Origin: Chitinophaga pinensis
GTDB lineage: Bacteria; Bacteroidota; Bacteroidia; Chitinophagales; CAMDFR01
Direction: 5' to 3'
Assembly: GCA_945860705.1 (NCBI GenBank)
Contig: CAMART010000013.1
Span: 1-64,000 of the forward strand
DNA length: 64,000 nucleotides
Shown here: positions 53,715-63,838 of the stretch, in pieces
Position numbering within the stretch: the stretch's first letter is position 1
Layout of the letters: every line of letters starts with the position of its first letter
The notes under the pieces: model-generated
What the model saw: only the letters and a program-made list of their open reading frames with translations
Databases searched by the model: none
Told to the model about the DNA's origin: nothing
Translations under genes and position numbers: made by a program

Positions 53715-54377
53715 ATGTTACAAAAAAATAGCTTAAAGAAAATTATTGAAATTATTGGTACAATACTTTGCTTCTACTCTGTATTTTGCCAATATATTAT
53801 AAGACTAAACATTTCAGATTTATCAGCTGGTATGGTTACTCTTAATCATTTTAGTTTTTTCACAATTCTAACCAATCTATTAGTTGGAGTATTTTTTATA
53901 TCACAACTATTACCTAAAGAAAATAAATTGCATCTTTTTTTTGCTTCACATAAAACAGCTTTAGCAACTACTATATATATTTTTATGGTAGGCTTATTAT
54001 TCAATATTTTACTGAGAAAAATATATCATCCTAGTGGAATAGAAGGAATCAATAATAATTTATTGCATGTATTTATCCCGCTACTTGTTCAAATTTATTG
54101 GATTTTATTTATACAAAAGAAGCATATCCAATATTTCGATATTGCATATTGGTTGGTCTATCCTATTTTATATTTTACATACCTACTTTTCAAGGGACAT
54201 TTTACTCATTTTTATCAATATCCTTTTTTCAATGTTGATGAACTTGGATATAGTCGAGTGCTACTACATTCTTTGTTTTTAATAATAAGTTTTATAATAA
54301 TTTCTTCTACCTATATATTTTTAAATAATAAGTTGGCGAAAAAATTATCTTTTCAAGAAAGTATAGAGCATAAATAG
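53715..54377 (+). CDS. Pr6Pr-family membrane protein
   Basis: A 220-residue protein with six hydrophobic helices in the Pr6Pr pattern (F-S-F-F-T-I-L-T-N and L-L-H-V-F-I-P-L-L-V). Family function is unknown. It ends by overlapping the convergent cinA gene by 33 bases. Confidence 0.7.
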   Translation: MLQKNSLKKIIEIIGTILCFYSVFCQYIIRLNISDLSAGMVTLNHFSFFTILTNLLVGVFFISQLLPKENKLHLFFASHKTALATTIYIFMVGLLFNILLRKIYHPSGIEGINNNLLHVFIPLLVQIYWILFIQKKHIQYFDIAYWLVYPILYFTYLLFKGHFTHFYQYPFFNVDELGYSRVLLHSLFLIISFIIISSTYIFLNNKLAKKLSFQESIEHK

Positions 54378-55589
54378 TGCAAAATTGGATGAATAGATAA
54401 TATTATCTTCTCTATTATTTGTAAACTGATAACGCTTAGTTATTTTGTTATTCTTATCTCCAACAGAAATATATACAGTTCCTACAGGTTTTTCTTCTGT
54501 GCCTCCGCTAGGACCTGCGATACCAGATACAGCTATTCCATATGTACTTTTAGTTCTTGATATTAATCCATCGAGCATTTCTTCCACACATTGTTCGCTT
54601 ACAGCACCATATTTGTTGAGGGTTTCTTGTTTTACCGCTAATTCTTGCATTTTCATTTCATATGAATATGTAATATAAGATCCTAAATAATAAGCAGAAC
54701 ATCCTGGGATACTAGACAAAATAGAAGCGATAGTGCCTCCAGTGCAACTTTCTGCGGTTGTTATCGTTTCATTATTTTTTAAAAGTAATTGACCAATTAC
54801 TTCTTCGATTTTTTGCTCATCAAATCCATAAACATTCTCAGTTATTCTATTCACTATTTGTTCTGAAAAATTATTTACTAAATTAATTGTATTAATTTTC
54901 TCGACTTTTGTAGTATAGGCGCTTAACCTTAGTCTAACTTTTCCTAGATTTGGCAAATAAGCCAATTTTATATTTTTAGGTAAATTAGATTCTATATCAA
55001 CTATTTTTTCAGCAATTATTGATTCACCCATTCCAATCGTCATAATATTTTTATGAATGATTTCAGGTAGCTCAAATTTTGATTTAATAAGAGGAATAGC
55101 CTCCGATTCCATAATGTTTTTCATTTCATGTGGCACTCCAGGCATAGATAATACCACCTTATTATCTTTTTCGAACCACATAGCTTGAGCAGTACCACGA
55201 GCATTTGGAATGATTGTGCAGTTTTCTGGAAGATATGCTTGACCTATATTCGCTTCATTGATTACTCTTCCCCTTTTTTCAAAATAAGCTTTTAGTTTTA
55301 CTAGTAAATCTTCGTGCAATACAAGCTTTGTATCAAAAAACTTACAAAGTGTATGTTTGGTGATATCGTCTTTAGTTGGCCCCAAACCTCCTGTAATAAA
55401 TACAAAATCGCTTTCTTTTAAGGTATTTTCAAGAGTAGATAAAATCTGGGCTTCATCATCTGAAATAGATATTATTTGATGAACTTTTATACCTAATTCA
55501 TTGAGTTTTTGACCCAACCATGCAGAATTTGTATCCACTATTTGTCCAATTAATATCTCATCTCCTACAGTTATTATACTTGCTAACAT
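54345..55589 (-). CDS. cinA: CinA-like nicotinamide-nucleotide protein
   Basis: A 414-residue two-domain protein: an N-terminal molybdenum-cofactor-like fold (G-D-E-I-L-I-G-Q, G-G-L-G-P-T) and a C-terminal deamidase (A-E-S-C-T-G-G, G-I-A-G-P-S-G-G). CinA proteins act in NAD recycling, with ADP-ribose pyrophosphatase and NMN deamidase activity. Length is normal. Confidence 0.9.
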   Translation of the reverse strand: MLASIITVGDEILIGQIVDTNSAWLGQKLNELGIKVHQIISISDDEAQILSTLENTLKESDFVFITGGLGPTKDDITKHTLCKFFDTKLVLHEDLLVKLKAYFEKRGRVINEANIGQAYLPENCTIIPNARGTAQAMWFEKDNKVVLSMPGVPHEMKNIMESEAIPLIKSKFELPEIIHKNIMTIGMGESIIAEKIVDIESNLPKNIKLAYLPNLGKVRLRLSAYTTKVEKINTINLVNNFSEQIVNRITENVYGFDEQKIEEVIGQLLLKNNETITTAESCTGGTIASILSSIPGCSAYYLGSYITYSYEMKMQELAVKQETLNKYGAVSEQCVEEMLDGLISRTKSTYGIAVSGIAGPSGGTEEKPVGTVYISVGDKNNKITKRYQFTNNREDNIIYSSNFALFMLYTFLKR

Positions 55590-55681
55590 TTATTTTATTT
55601 ATTTTTGGCAAACTATTTGGTATTCCTTAAAGTAGAAAACAAATAGAATCTTGTTTATTAAATTGATTTAAAATACATATT

Positions 55682-56464
55682 ATGAAAAAATACATTTTTG
55701 CAATTTTAGTTTTTGCAACTTTATTTACGCAAAGCTACGCACAAACATCGACTACAAAGAAAAATATCAATATAGGCTCTGTAGCTAATGATATATTGAC
55801 TGGCGCAACTGGAACTGGCACTGGTACTGGAGGATTGAACCCTACCAATCTACAAATGGAAAATGGCATGAGAGATGCACTTACTCAATGTCTAACAAAT
55901 AGCGCTAATCAAGTATCGCTTAAAGATGGTTTTTTTAGAAATCTTGCTATAAAAATACTTTTTCCTCAAGAAGCACGTCAAGTAGAAGCTGGATTGAGAA
56001 ATTTAGGATTAGGAAGTATTTGCGACCAAGCTATAGTAAAACTAAATAGAGCAGCCGAAGATGCAAGTACTAAAGCAAAACCTATATTTATTGATGCATT
56101 GAAAAAAATCACTATTACAGATGTAACTAATATTCTTTTAGGATCAAACAATGCAGCAACAACTTTTTTTAAAAATAGTACTACAACTCCACTTACTAGT
56201 GCATTTTCACCAGTAGTATCGAGCAGTCTAAGCAAAGTAGGCGCTACTCAAGCATGGAGTGCAGTTACAACTAGATACAATCGAATACCACTTGTAAGAC
56301 CAGTAAATACAGATCTTGGTAAATATGTAACGGGTAAAGCTATTGATGGATTATTTTTTGTAATAGCAAAAGAAGAAGAAAAAATACGTGCTAATATAAA
56401 TAATAGAACTACACCAATTATGAGAGACATATTTGGATGGGTAGACAAACAAAGAGGAAGATAA
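55682..56464 (+). CDS. DUF4197-family exported protein
   Basis: A 260-residue protein with a signal peptide (ending S-Y-A-Q) and the DUF4197 pattern (M-R-D-A-L-T-Q-C-L near 65, I-L-F-P-Q-E-A-R near 98). Function of the family is unknown. There is a short G-T-G-T-G repeat at about 41-46. It ends in a strong terminator. Confidence 0.78.
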   Translation: MKKYIFAILVFATLFTQSYAQTSTTKKNINIGSVANDILTGATGTGTGTGGLNPTNLQMENGMRDALTQCLTNSANQVSLKDGFFRNLAIKILFPQEARQVEAGLRNLGLGSICDQAIVKLNRAAEDASTKAKPIFIDALKKITITDVTNILLGSNNAATTFFKNSTTTPLTSAFSPVVSSSLSKVGATQAWSAVTTRYNRIPLVRPVNTDLGKYVTGKAIDGLFFVIAKEEEKIRANINNRTTPIMRDIFGWVDKQRGR

Positions 56465-56482
56465 TTATTATTTTCAATCTAT

Positions 56483-56516
56483 AAAAAACAGTTACTATTT
56501 TAAGTAACTGTTTTTT
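56483..56516 (+). terminator. Terminator after the DUF4197 gene
   Basis: A 13-bp inverted repeat (56483-56495 with 56504-56516, core CAGTTAC / GTAACTG) with A run on the left and T run on the right. It lies 19 bases after the stop at 56464. Confidence 0.85.
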
Positions 56517-56666
56517 TTATCCTAAATTCAGCCTTTAGAAATGTTGAATCATCAAAGTATTTGTATTTCAATAAATTTATATTTATTTAAACAAACACTA
56601 GTTCGGGATAAACCCAACTAACACACTAGAATTTTTGTCCCTCAAATCCTATTGAGTAATTTGGGT

Positions 56667-58169
56667 TTATAAAAATTTTGCTAAAGATGGAATCTTTATG
56701 GAAACAGTAGATTGTATTTCATCATATACAAGTTTAGAAATCTTCATCTTAATAATAAGTAGATAGGATACAATAAATATAAGCAAGCTTTTATAGATAA
56801 TAGTTACAACAGGTTGAGTATTTGGCAAAAAATACACTATAAAAATAAGTAAAGAAAAGCTTAAAAACACTTTAAAAGTGTCTATAGAAAAGGGATGTTT
56901 TTTAAATTTCGTATAAACAAAAGTAGTTTGTAAAATTTGAAAACAAGCCATCGATAATGCAGTAGCAAATGCCGCACCTTCAAGTCCAAAATTTGGAATT
57001 AAAATATATGCAGTAATAATTGTTAAAGCACCTAAGATAAGAGATAAGACTAGTGAGTATTTATAATATTTTGAATAACTGAGAATGTGAACATTTATAG
57101 ATGTAGAAGCATCCATAATCTTACTTATGCCTAATATAAGTAATACATACTTAGCTATTACGAATTGATTGCCTTTTGGCATTATTAAAAACAAAGAATC
57201 TATATTGCACCATAACAAGGCAAAAATAATGAATGCAATGACAGTAAGATATATAGAAGATTTTTTATACAGTGTTTCTATCTTATCCATATCATTATTT
57301 TTGATAGCTTCATTTACTACGGGTATAGATATACTCAAAAAAGTTCTTATGGGTAGGTCAATCATCATAACCATAAATACGATAGTAGTATAAACACCAT
57401 TTTTACCTAATCCATGCTCTGTACTACTTAGGATAAACGAATCTAATCTATTTGACAAAACAGTACCTACTATACCTAAAGTAACAAATAAAGAGTACTT
57501 TACTATTTCAATTTTATTATTAACAACAGAAAAATCAAAGGACAATTTAAATCTATAAGGAGATAAGGTAATAAGATATATTAAAACAGAAATGGTAATA
57601 ATAAACAATGCTCCGATATATGTCCATATTATTTGCTCAAAACTTAATATTTTAAAATAAAATAAAAACAACAAAACAATAATTACAATTCGTAATACAA
57701 CTTCTCGAGCAAACTTATGCACTACTATCCTATATAGATTTTGGGCATGAGATTCTATTAAAGAAAAAATATTATTTAAGAAAATAATCGGTATAAGAAT
57801 ATAAATATATTTGATTAATGCTGGAGAATTTTTCTCATACATTTTTATAATTAATGGTTTACCAAAAATGAATGTTGCTATGGTAATTAATAATCCTGAA
57901 AATGAAATGAGTAATATAAAACTAATAAACTGATTATATCTTTTTTCGTCATTTTGATAATACGGGTAAAAATAAGCAATACCAAACCCAGAACCCAATA
58001 GAGACAATAAACCAAAGAAAATTGCAGAATCTAAAATTAGCCTAAATAGCCCTATCTCTTCAGTATTCATACAATATGGATACACAAATAAAATTGTGAT
58101 AGCCCCCAGAATAGCTCCAATGTAAGAGACTATAGTTCCTTTTATTCCTTGTCTTTGTACTATACCCAT
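56667..58169 (-). CDS. Flippase/O-antigen transporter-like membrane protein
   Basis: A 500-residue protein with about 12-14 helices and the Wzx/MATE-like start (Q-R-Q-G-I-K-G-T-I-V-S-Y-I-G). It is the first gene of a polysaccharide region with sugar-modifying and glycosyltransferase genes. It likely flips lipid-linked oligosaccharides; substrate unknown. Confidence 0.8.
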   Translation of the reverse strand: MGIVQRQGIKGTIVSYIGAILGAITILFVYPYCMNTEEIGLFRLILDSAIFFGLLSLLGSGFGIAYFYPYYQNDEKRYNQFISFILLISFSGLLITIATFIFGKPLIIKMYEKNSPALIKYIYILIPIIFLNNIFSLIESHAQNLYRIVVHKFAREVVLRIVIIVLLFLFYFKILSFEQIIWTYIGALFIITISVLIYLITLSPYRFKLSFDFSVVNNKIEIVKYSLFVTLGIVGTVLSNRLDSFILSSTEHGLGKNGVYTTIVFMVMMIDLPIRTFLSISIPVVNEAIKNNDMDKIETLYKKSSIYLTVIAFIIFALLWCNIDSLFLIMPKGNQFVIAKYVLLILGISKIMDASTSINVHILSYSKYYKYSLVLSLILGALTIITAYILIPNFGLEGAAFATALSMACFQILQTTFVYTKFKKHPFSIDTFKVFLSFSLLIFIVYFLPNTQPVVTIIYKSLLIFIVSYLLIIKMKISKLVYDEIQSTVSIKIPSLAKFL

Positions 58170-58301
58170 ATTTATAATACAAATGTATGAATATAATGGT
58201 TAAATAATAATTTCTGTTCGATACGCAATATCTTTATATAGATAAAATAGACAAAAAATGTACTTTTGTATAGAGATAAAAAAAGTTACACATATAAAAA
58301 T

Positions 58302-59219
58302 ATGATAAAAGATATTATTAAAAAGCTGGCTTATAAGATAGGAAGTAGTATAAATACTTTAAATTTCGGTAAAGAAGAAACAGAATTACTTGCACTCGGT
58401 AAATTACTTTGCAATCAACAGCAATCAATTATATCTAATAATATTACTGACTATGAGTTTAAGATATTTAGTCAGTTTGGAGAGGATGGTATTATTCAGT
58501 TCCTAATAAATAATATTAAAATAGAAAATGAAACATTTATTGAATTTGGGGTAGAAAATTATTTAGAATCAAATACTCGTTTTTTATTGATGAATAATAA
58601 TTGGTCAGGATTTGTAATGGACGGCTCTACCAAACATATGAATTTTTTGAGCAATCAAAAATGGTATTGGAAATATGATATTAAAAATAAAGCTGTATTT
58701 ATAGATAAAGAAAATATTAATGAGCTTTTAAAATCATCAGGTTTTAAAAACTTAGGAATCTTATCTATAGATATAGATGGAAATGACTATCATATTTTTG
58801 AAAATATAGATTTAAGCGAACTTAACCCATCTATAATTATATTTGAATACAATAGTGTATTTGGAAAGGAAAGAGCGATAAGTGTACCATACAATCCAGT
58901 TTTCGATAGAACAAAGGCTCATTATAGCAATATGTTTTGGGGAGCTTCTTTACCTGCTTTTGATCATATAGCTAATAAACGTGGTTATTCACTAGTGGGC
59001 TGCAATACCACTGGTATGAATGCATTTTATGTAAGAAATGATTTATTAAATGAAACGGTTTGTAAAAAAAGTATTAATGAATGCTTTATTGAAAGTAAAT
59101 TCAAGCAAGGTTTAAATAAAGATGGTTCATTATCATATTTAGACAACGAATCTTCAAGAAAACTTATGAAAGGATTAAAAGTTATAAATGTAAAAGATGG
59201 TAATTTAGAAGATTTGTAA
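58302..59219 (+). CDS. FkbM-like methyltransferase
   Basis: About 305 residues. The segment F-I-E-F-G-V-E-N-Y-L and the later I-D-I-D-G-N-D-Y-H-I-F (I-L-S-I-D-I-D-G) resemble FkbM-type SAM methyltransferases. I start at the ATG at 58302; the longer frame begins with TTG at 58266. It sits in the polysaccharide region, so a sugar is a likely substrate by context only. Confidence 0.6.
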   Translation: MIKDIIKKLAYKIGSSINTLNFGKEETELLALGKLLCNQQQSIISNNITDYEFKIFSQFGEDGIIQFLINNIKIENETFIEFGVENYLESNTRFLLMNNNWSGFVMDGSTKHMNFLSNQKWYWKYDIKNKAVFIDKENINELLKSSGFKNLGILSIDIDGNDYHIFENIDLSELNPSIIIFEYNSVFGKERAISVPYNPVFDRTKAHYSNMFWGASLPAFDHIANKRGYSLVGCNTTGMNAFYVRNDLLNETVCKKSINECFIESKFKQGLNKDGSLSYLDNESSRKLMKGLKVINVKDGNLEDL

Positions 59220-59242
59220 CTTTTATATTTATTATAAATTTA

Positions 59243-60061
59243 CTATCCAAAAAACTTTTTATTCAATTTTGTTAAATCTGTATTTATCAACGACTTTTTA
59301 TTATTAAAATGTCTTGAAAACAATACATCTATGAATGTCTGAATCCAATAAGAAAAATTGATTGGATTGATAATGAATTTTTTTGGCGTCAATAAATGTA
59401 GATTTTTATTGTTGCTATATAAATTTAAGTTGTATTTTTTTGCTAGGTATTCAAGTGTTTTATAGCTATACAGAGATATATGTTGTCCAAACTCAGGTAC
59501 AAAATACCTCCAATCTTTTGTACTATTAAATTTTATTTTAGGCTGAAGTTCCGTACTAAATAAAATACTTGTTGAATATTTTAACATCTTTTCTATTTCC
59601 TCAATAGGATTTACTAAATGTTCAAATACTTCAAATGTAGTTAGTAATTCAAAATTTGATTTAGTCTGTATATCTGATATATCAAATTCTTTTGCAAAAA
59701 TATTATCACAATAAATATCTTGTCTATAAAAATCAAATCCATTATCACGCATTTTCCTTACAAAAAGTCCATATCCTCCACCGTAATCAATATATGATGC
59801 TTTAGAATTGAAATCAAAAAATGATAACATTCTATTTACTATTTCAGCAAGTTGAATATTACGAGATACATATCCAATATCAAATCCTGTAATAGTGCTC
59901 TCATAAGCTTCGCTTATCCAATATGGTTCTTCTGTTTGTATAAATTCGCAAACAGAACACTGATAATAGTATACATTATATTTATTTAAAATTTTAGCTT
60001 CAAAAATAAATTCACTTTTATTATTACATATTTTACAATTACATTCTTTGATTTTGCTCAT
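59243..60061 (-). CDS. Class I methyltransferase with N-terminal zinc-like motifs
   Basis: A 272-residue protein. The N-terminal part has C-N-C-K-I-C and C-S-V-C pairs, as in sugar C-methyltransferase-like proteins with a zinc ribbon, followed by a SAM domain (Y-I-D-Y-G-G-G-Y-G-L, T-T-F-E-V-F-E-H-L). Likely modifies a sugar in the same region. Confidence 0.75.
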   Translation of the reverse strand: MSKIKECNCKICNNKSEFIFEAKILNKYNVYYYQCSVCEFIQTEEPYWISEAYESTITGFDIGYVSRNIQLAEIVNRMLSFFDFNSKASYIDYGGGYGLFVRKMRDNGFDFYRQDIYCDNIFAKEFDISDIQTKSNFELLTTFEVFEHLVNPIEEIEKMLKYSTSILFSTELQPKIKFNSTKDWRYFVPEFGQHISLYSYKTLEYLAKKYNLNLYSNNKNLHLLTPKKFIINPINFSYWIQTFIDVLFSRHFNNKKSLINTDLTKLNKKFFG

Positions 60062-60152
60062 AATTCAAATACTAATTATTTTCTATCTGTAAAAGTATTT
60101 ATAAATCTATAATTTAATACCAAATATTATATAGAGTACTAATTTTAGTGCA

Positions 60153-60160
60153 TATATTTG
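60153..60160 (+). promoter_or_regulatory. Candidate minus-7 box for the gmd-like gene
   Basis: TATATTTG matches TAnnTTTG, 19 bases before the ATG at 60180. No good TTG at the expected distance. Confidence 0.35.
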
Positions 60161-60179
60161 TAAAAAGTGTCTAAATCTA

Positions 60180-61148
60180 ATGAACAAGAAAAAAACTGCA
60201 CTTATCACTGGTATATCTGGGCAAGATGGAGCTTATTTGAGTAAATACTTACTAGAAAAAAACTATGATATAATTGGTATCACCCGCTCCTACTCTTCTA
60301 ATACTACTCTAAAACTTAGAAAATTAGGTATAGAAAATCAAATCAAAATTGAAGAATGTGATTTGTTAGATTATGCTTCTCTTTTGAATTTATTATTGAA
60401 TAAAAAACCTGATGAAATATATAATTTGGCAGCGCAGAGTTCTGTAGGTTTATCATTTAATCAACCAATAGGCACTATACAATTCAATACCATTTCTGTT
60501 TTAAATTTACTAGAAATCATCCGACAATTTTTACCAAACACAAAATTTTATCAAGCCTCATCTAGTGAAATGTTTGGCAATGTAGCACATTTACCTATAA
60601 ATGAAAACACCGTACTGAATCCATCTAGCCCGTATGCTATCTCTAAAGCTTCATCACATATGATGGTAAAGCTTTATAGAGAAAGTTATCATGTATTTTC
60701 TTGTAGTGGTATCTTATTCAATCACGAATCTGTATTGAGAGATGAAAACTTTTTTGTAAAAAAATTAATCAATGGAGCAGTAAGAATTAAAAAAGGATTA
60801 CAAGAAAATTTGGTGCTTGGAAATTTAGATATCAAAAGAGATTTTGGCAATTCAATCGAATATGTAAAAGCTATGCATATGATGTTGCAAGCAGATAAAC
60901 CCGATGATTTTATTATCTGCTCTGGCAAATCTATATTTCTAAGAGATATCGTTGATTTTGTATTTGACTTTCTGCAAATAGACAAAAATAAAATCATTAT
61001 TGATAAATCTTTTTTTAGACCAGCTGAGATAATAGATATTTATGGCTCAAATCAAAAAGCAAAAAATCTATTAAATTGGGACTATGACAACGATTTCAAT
61101 AGTGTTTTAAAATTGATGATAGAAGATTGCATGAATGAAATCAACTAA
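60180..61148 (+). CDS. GDP-mannose 4,6-dehydratase-like SDR enzyme
   Basis: A 322-residue extended SDR enzyme: T-G-I-S-G-Q-D-G-A-Y-L (about 9-19), catalytic Y-A-I-S-K, and N-L-A-A-Q-S-S-V as in Gmd. Length (Gmd is usually about 345-370) is somewhat short. Gmd makes GDP-4-keto-6-deoxymannose for fucose, rhamnose or colitose. No downstream epimerase/reductase is adjacent. Confidence 0.8.
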   Translation: MNKKKTALITGISGQDGAYLSKYLLEKNYDIIGITRSYSSNTTLKLRKLGIENQIKIEECDLLDYASLLNLLLNKKPDEIYNLAAQSSVGLSFNQPIGTIQFNTISVLNLLEIIRQFLPNTKFYQASSSEMFGNVAHLPINENTVLNPSSPYAISKASSHMMVKLYRESYHVFSCSGILFNHESVLRDENFFVKKLINGAVRIKKGLQENLVLGNLDIKRDFGNSIEYVKAMHMMLQADKPDDFIICSGKSIFLRDIVDFVFDFLQIDKNKIIIDKSFFRPAEIIDIYGSNQKAKNLLNWDYDNDFNSVLKLMIEDCMNEIN

Positions 61149-61149
61149 A

Positions 61150-62253
61150 CTATAATTGCGATAATACTATAGCTGTATTATCTATTGATTTTTGCCAAGA
61201 AAATTTTTCTACTTGAGCTAAACCTTCTTCAATTTTTTTTAATCTAAAATCATCATTTGTCAATACCATATCTATAGTTTTTGCTAGTTCTTTTGAATCT
61301 GTCACATCACAATATATTCCAGCTTCTTCAGCTATTTCTGGAAAAGAACTATACTTACCTAATATAACAGGACAAGAAGAATACATAGCTTCTAGAACTG
61401 GAATCCCAAAACCTTCATACAAAGAAGGAAATATAAAAACACTAGCATTTTTATATATTGTATACAAATCTATATCAAATAAATTCATTTGAATAATTCT
61501 ATCCACTACTTCAAATTTTCTCATCTTTTCAATTTCATCTTGAGAAAAAGAACCTCCACCAACACAAATCAAACTATATTTTTTACTATTCAGAATCGCA
61601 AAGGCATCTAATAAAGTATCAAAATTTTTATACTTATTTCTACTCCCTACAAATAAAATATATTCTTTGGGCAAGGTGTTTTTTATTTTAAGGTTTTCTT
61701 CTTTTATGATTGAATGAGAAAGATGAACAACTTCAAATTTCTTATTTGCTAAATGGGGATACAATCGAATAATATCCTTTTGGGTATTGTGTGAAATAGG
61801 CAAAATAATGTCTGCCATTTCCATCATACTAAGTTTATTTGCACTTGTTGTATCTCCTACTTTGAACATTTCTGGGTACAATTCGTGTATCATATCATAT
61901 ACAAATAACACTTTTTTTGCAGAAGTTATTTTGTCTATTAAATATGGATTATAGTAAGTTGGAAAATAAACATTTTGTTTTTTATTACTAAAAAAAATAG
62001 TATAAAGATTATTTATTATTGGTAGTAACTTTTGTAAAACCTTAGACTTTTGTGGAAAATGAATTTTGTCTATCCATGTGTTTTTGAGTTTGGTAGGGAA
62101 TAGCGTTCTATAATATTCATTTTCTGTATAAAAAAATGGAGTATTTATTTCCAATTTTTTATCCTCAAATCCTTTAATCAACTCAGCAAATATTCTTGAA
62201 ATCCCTCCATATTTCTGCATCGAAAATGCTTGATGATCAATTAAAATTTTCAT
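61150..62253 (-). CDS. Glycosyltransferase family 4
   Basis: A 367-residue GT-B enzyme with the C-terminal domain features G-S-R-N-K-Y-K-N, F-I-F-P-S-L-Y-E-G-F-G-I-P-V-L-E-A-M. The E-G-F-G-I-P motif is the GT4 nucleotide-sugar signature. Stop is 1 base beyond the convergent gmd-like gene. Probably adds a sugar in surface polysaccharide. Confidence 0.88.
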   Translation of the reverse strand: MKILIDHQAFSMQKYGGISRIFAELIKGFEDKKLEINTPFFYTENEYYRTLFPTKLKNTWIDKIHFPQKSKVLQKLLPIINNLYTIFFSNKKQNVYFPTYYNPYLIDKITSAKKVLFVYDMIHELYPEMFKVGDTTSANKLSMMEMADIILPISHNTQKDIIRLYPHLANKKFEVVHLSHSIIKEENLKIKNTLPKEYILFVGSRNKYKNFDTLLDAFAILNSKKYSLICVGGGSFSQDEIEKMRKFEVVDRIIQMNLFDIDLYTIYKNASVFIFPSLYEGFGIPVLEAMYSSCPVILGKYSSFPEIAEEAGIYCDVTDSKELAKTIDMVLTNDDFRLKKIEEGLAQVEKFSWQKSIDNTAIVLSQL

Positions 62254-62496
62254 ATAAAGTACTTACTTATTTTATCCAAAAGTATGCAAATTGAACATAT
62301 TTATCTAACGAATAAAAAACAATGCAACTCATTTAAGATTTCTATAGTCTAATAAAGTAATATGATTTTTGTACAATCTTAAAGTTGACAATAAAATGAC
62401 AATAGTAATACAATAAAAATCATATAGGATAGTTATACAATTATTAAAAAAGCGAAAAAAATCAAAATATGTAAGCCTACTTCTACTTTTCTTTCA

Positions 62497-62504
62497 TAAA
62501 TTTG
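62497..62504 (+). promoter_or_regulatory. Candidate minus-7 box for rocD
   Basis: TAAATTTG matches TAnnTTTG; the predicted start of transcription would lie near 62511, so the TTG at 62516 would be almost at the 5' end. This favours the ATG at 62543 as the gene start. No TTG minus-33 is seen. Confidence 0.4.
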
Positions 62505-62542
62505 CAAGAAAGCCATTGTTAAACAAACTAAAAAAACTTTTT

Positions 62543-63781
62543 ATGGCAATATTAGAAGATGTAAGACCTTCGAAAGCAGGCAAATACATAGCTCTTGAAG
62601 ATAAATATGGAGCTCACAACTATCACCCACTTCCAGTAGTACTCAAAAAAGGCCGAGGTGTATATGTTTGGGATGTTGATGATAAATGTTATTTTGATTT
62701 TCTGAGTGCGTACAGTGCTGTAAACCAAGGTCATTGTCATCCAAAAATCATCCAAGCTCTTACTGATCAAGCACAAAATCTTACCCTAACTTCTCGTGCA
62801 TTTTACAATTCTGAGTTAGGACCATACGAAAAATTTATATGCGAATTTTTTGGATACGACAAAGTTCTTCCAGTAAATAGTGGAGTAGAAGCAGTGGAAA
62901 CAGCACTTAAATTAGCCAGAAAATGGGGATATCAAGTAAAAGGAATAGCTGAAAACAAGGCAAAAATCATATTTGTAGAGCAAAATTTTCATGGAAGAAC
63001 ATTAGGAGTAATATCTGGTTCTACTGACCCTGAAAGCAGAAAAGAATTTGGTCCATTCTTACCAAATATAGTAGTGATACCATATAACGATACTAAAGCA
63101 TTAGCTATAGCCGTAGAAGATCCCGATGTTTGTGCTTTTATCGTAGAACCGATTCAAGGTGAAGCAGGTGTATTCGTTCCAGATGAAGGATATTTGAGTA
63201 AAGCTTTTTCTTTATGCAAAGATGCCAATGTACTTTTTATAGCAGATGAAGTACAGACTGGTATAGCACGTACAGGCAAAATGTTGGCTTGTGACCATGA
63301 AAATGTACGTCCTGATATGGTTATTTTAGGTAAGGCACTAAGTGGTGGAGTACTTCCAGTAAGCGCTGTTCTAGCAGATAATGAAGTGATGATGTGTATT
63401 AAACCGGGTGAACATGGTTCTACATTTGGTGGAAATCCGCTAGCATGTGCTGTTGCTACTCGAGCACTACAAGTTATCAAAGAAGAAAATCTAGAATATA
63501 ATGCTCAATATCTTGGAAATTATTTTAGACAAGAATTAAATAAAATAAATACTTCACTGATCAAACAAATAAGAGGAAAAGGATTGTTAAATGCAATAGT
63601 TTTAGATACAAAAGACCCAAATAAAGGATGGGATATTTGTATGAAACTTGCAGATAGAGGATTACTTGCAAAACCTACACATTCTTATATCATTCGTTTG
63701 GCACCTCCATTAGTGATAACAAAAGAGCAGATAGATGAATGTATCACAATCATCAAAACTGTTTTTGAAAAAGATTTTTAA
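62543..63781 (+). CDS. rocD: Ornithine aminotransferase
   Basis: About 412 residues of the class III PLP aminotransferase family (H-G-R-T-L-G near 155; [22 protein letters not shown] with the PLP lysine). Ornithine and 2-oxoglutarate are converted to glutamate semialdehyde and glutamate. I start at the ATG at 62543 rather than the TTG at 62516. Ends at a terminator. Confidence 0.9.
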   Translation: MAILEDVRPSKAGKYIALEDKYGAHNYHPLPVVLKKGRGVYVWDVDDKCYFDFLSAYSAVNQGHCHPKIIQALTDQAQNLTLTSRAFYNSELGPYEKFICEFFGYDKVLPVNSGVEAVETALKLARKWGYQVKGIAENKAKIIFVEQNFHGRTLGVISGSTDPESRKEFGPFLPNIVVIPYNDTKALAIAVEDPDVCAFIVEPIQGEAGVFVPDEGYLSKAFSLCKDANVLFIADEVQTGIARTGKMLACDHENVRPDMVILGKALSGGVLPVSAVLADNEVMMCIKPGEHGSTFGGNPLACAVATRALQVIKEENLEYNAQYLGNYFRQELNKINTSLIKQIRGKGLLNAIVLDTKDPNKGWDICMKLADRGLLAKPTHSYIIRLAPPLVITKEQIDECITIIKTVFEKDF

Positions 63782-63804
63782 TATAAAATAGAACATTTAT
63801 TTAC

Positions 63805-63832
63805 AAAGCCATCCAAAATATTGGGTGGCTTT
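63805..63832 (+). terminator. Terminator after rocD
   Basis: AAAGCCATCC (63805-63814) pairs with GGGTGGCTTT (63823-63832) with one G-U pair, followed by a T run. It lies 23 bases after the rocD stop. Confidence 0.75.
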
Positions 63833-63838
63833 TTTTCT

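Noticed and set aside
55810-55835. Short GT-rich tract in the DUF4197 gene as a microsatellite switch
   Set aside because: It encodes a short Gly/Thr linker and is not a pure repeat, so there is no sign of phase variation.
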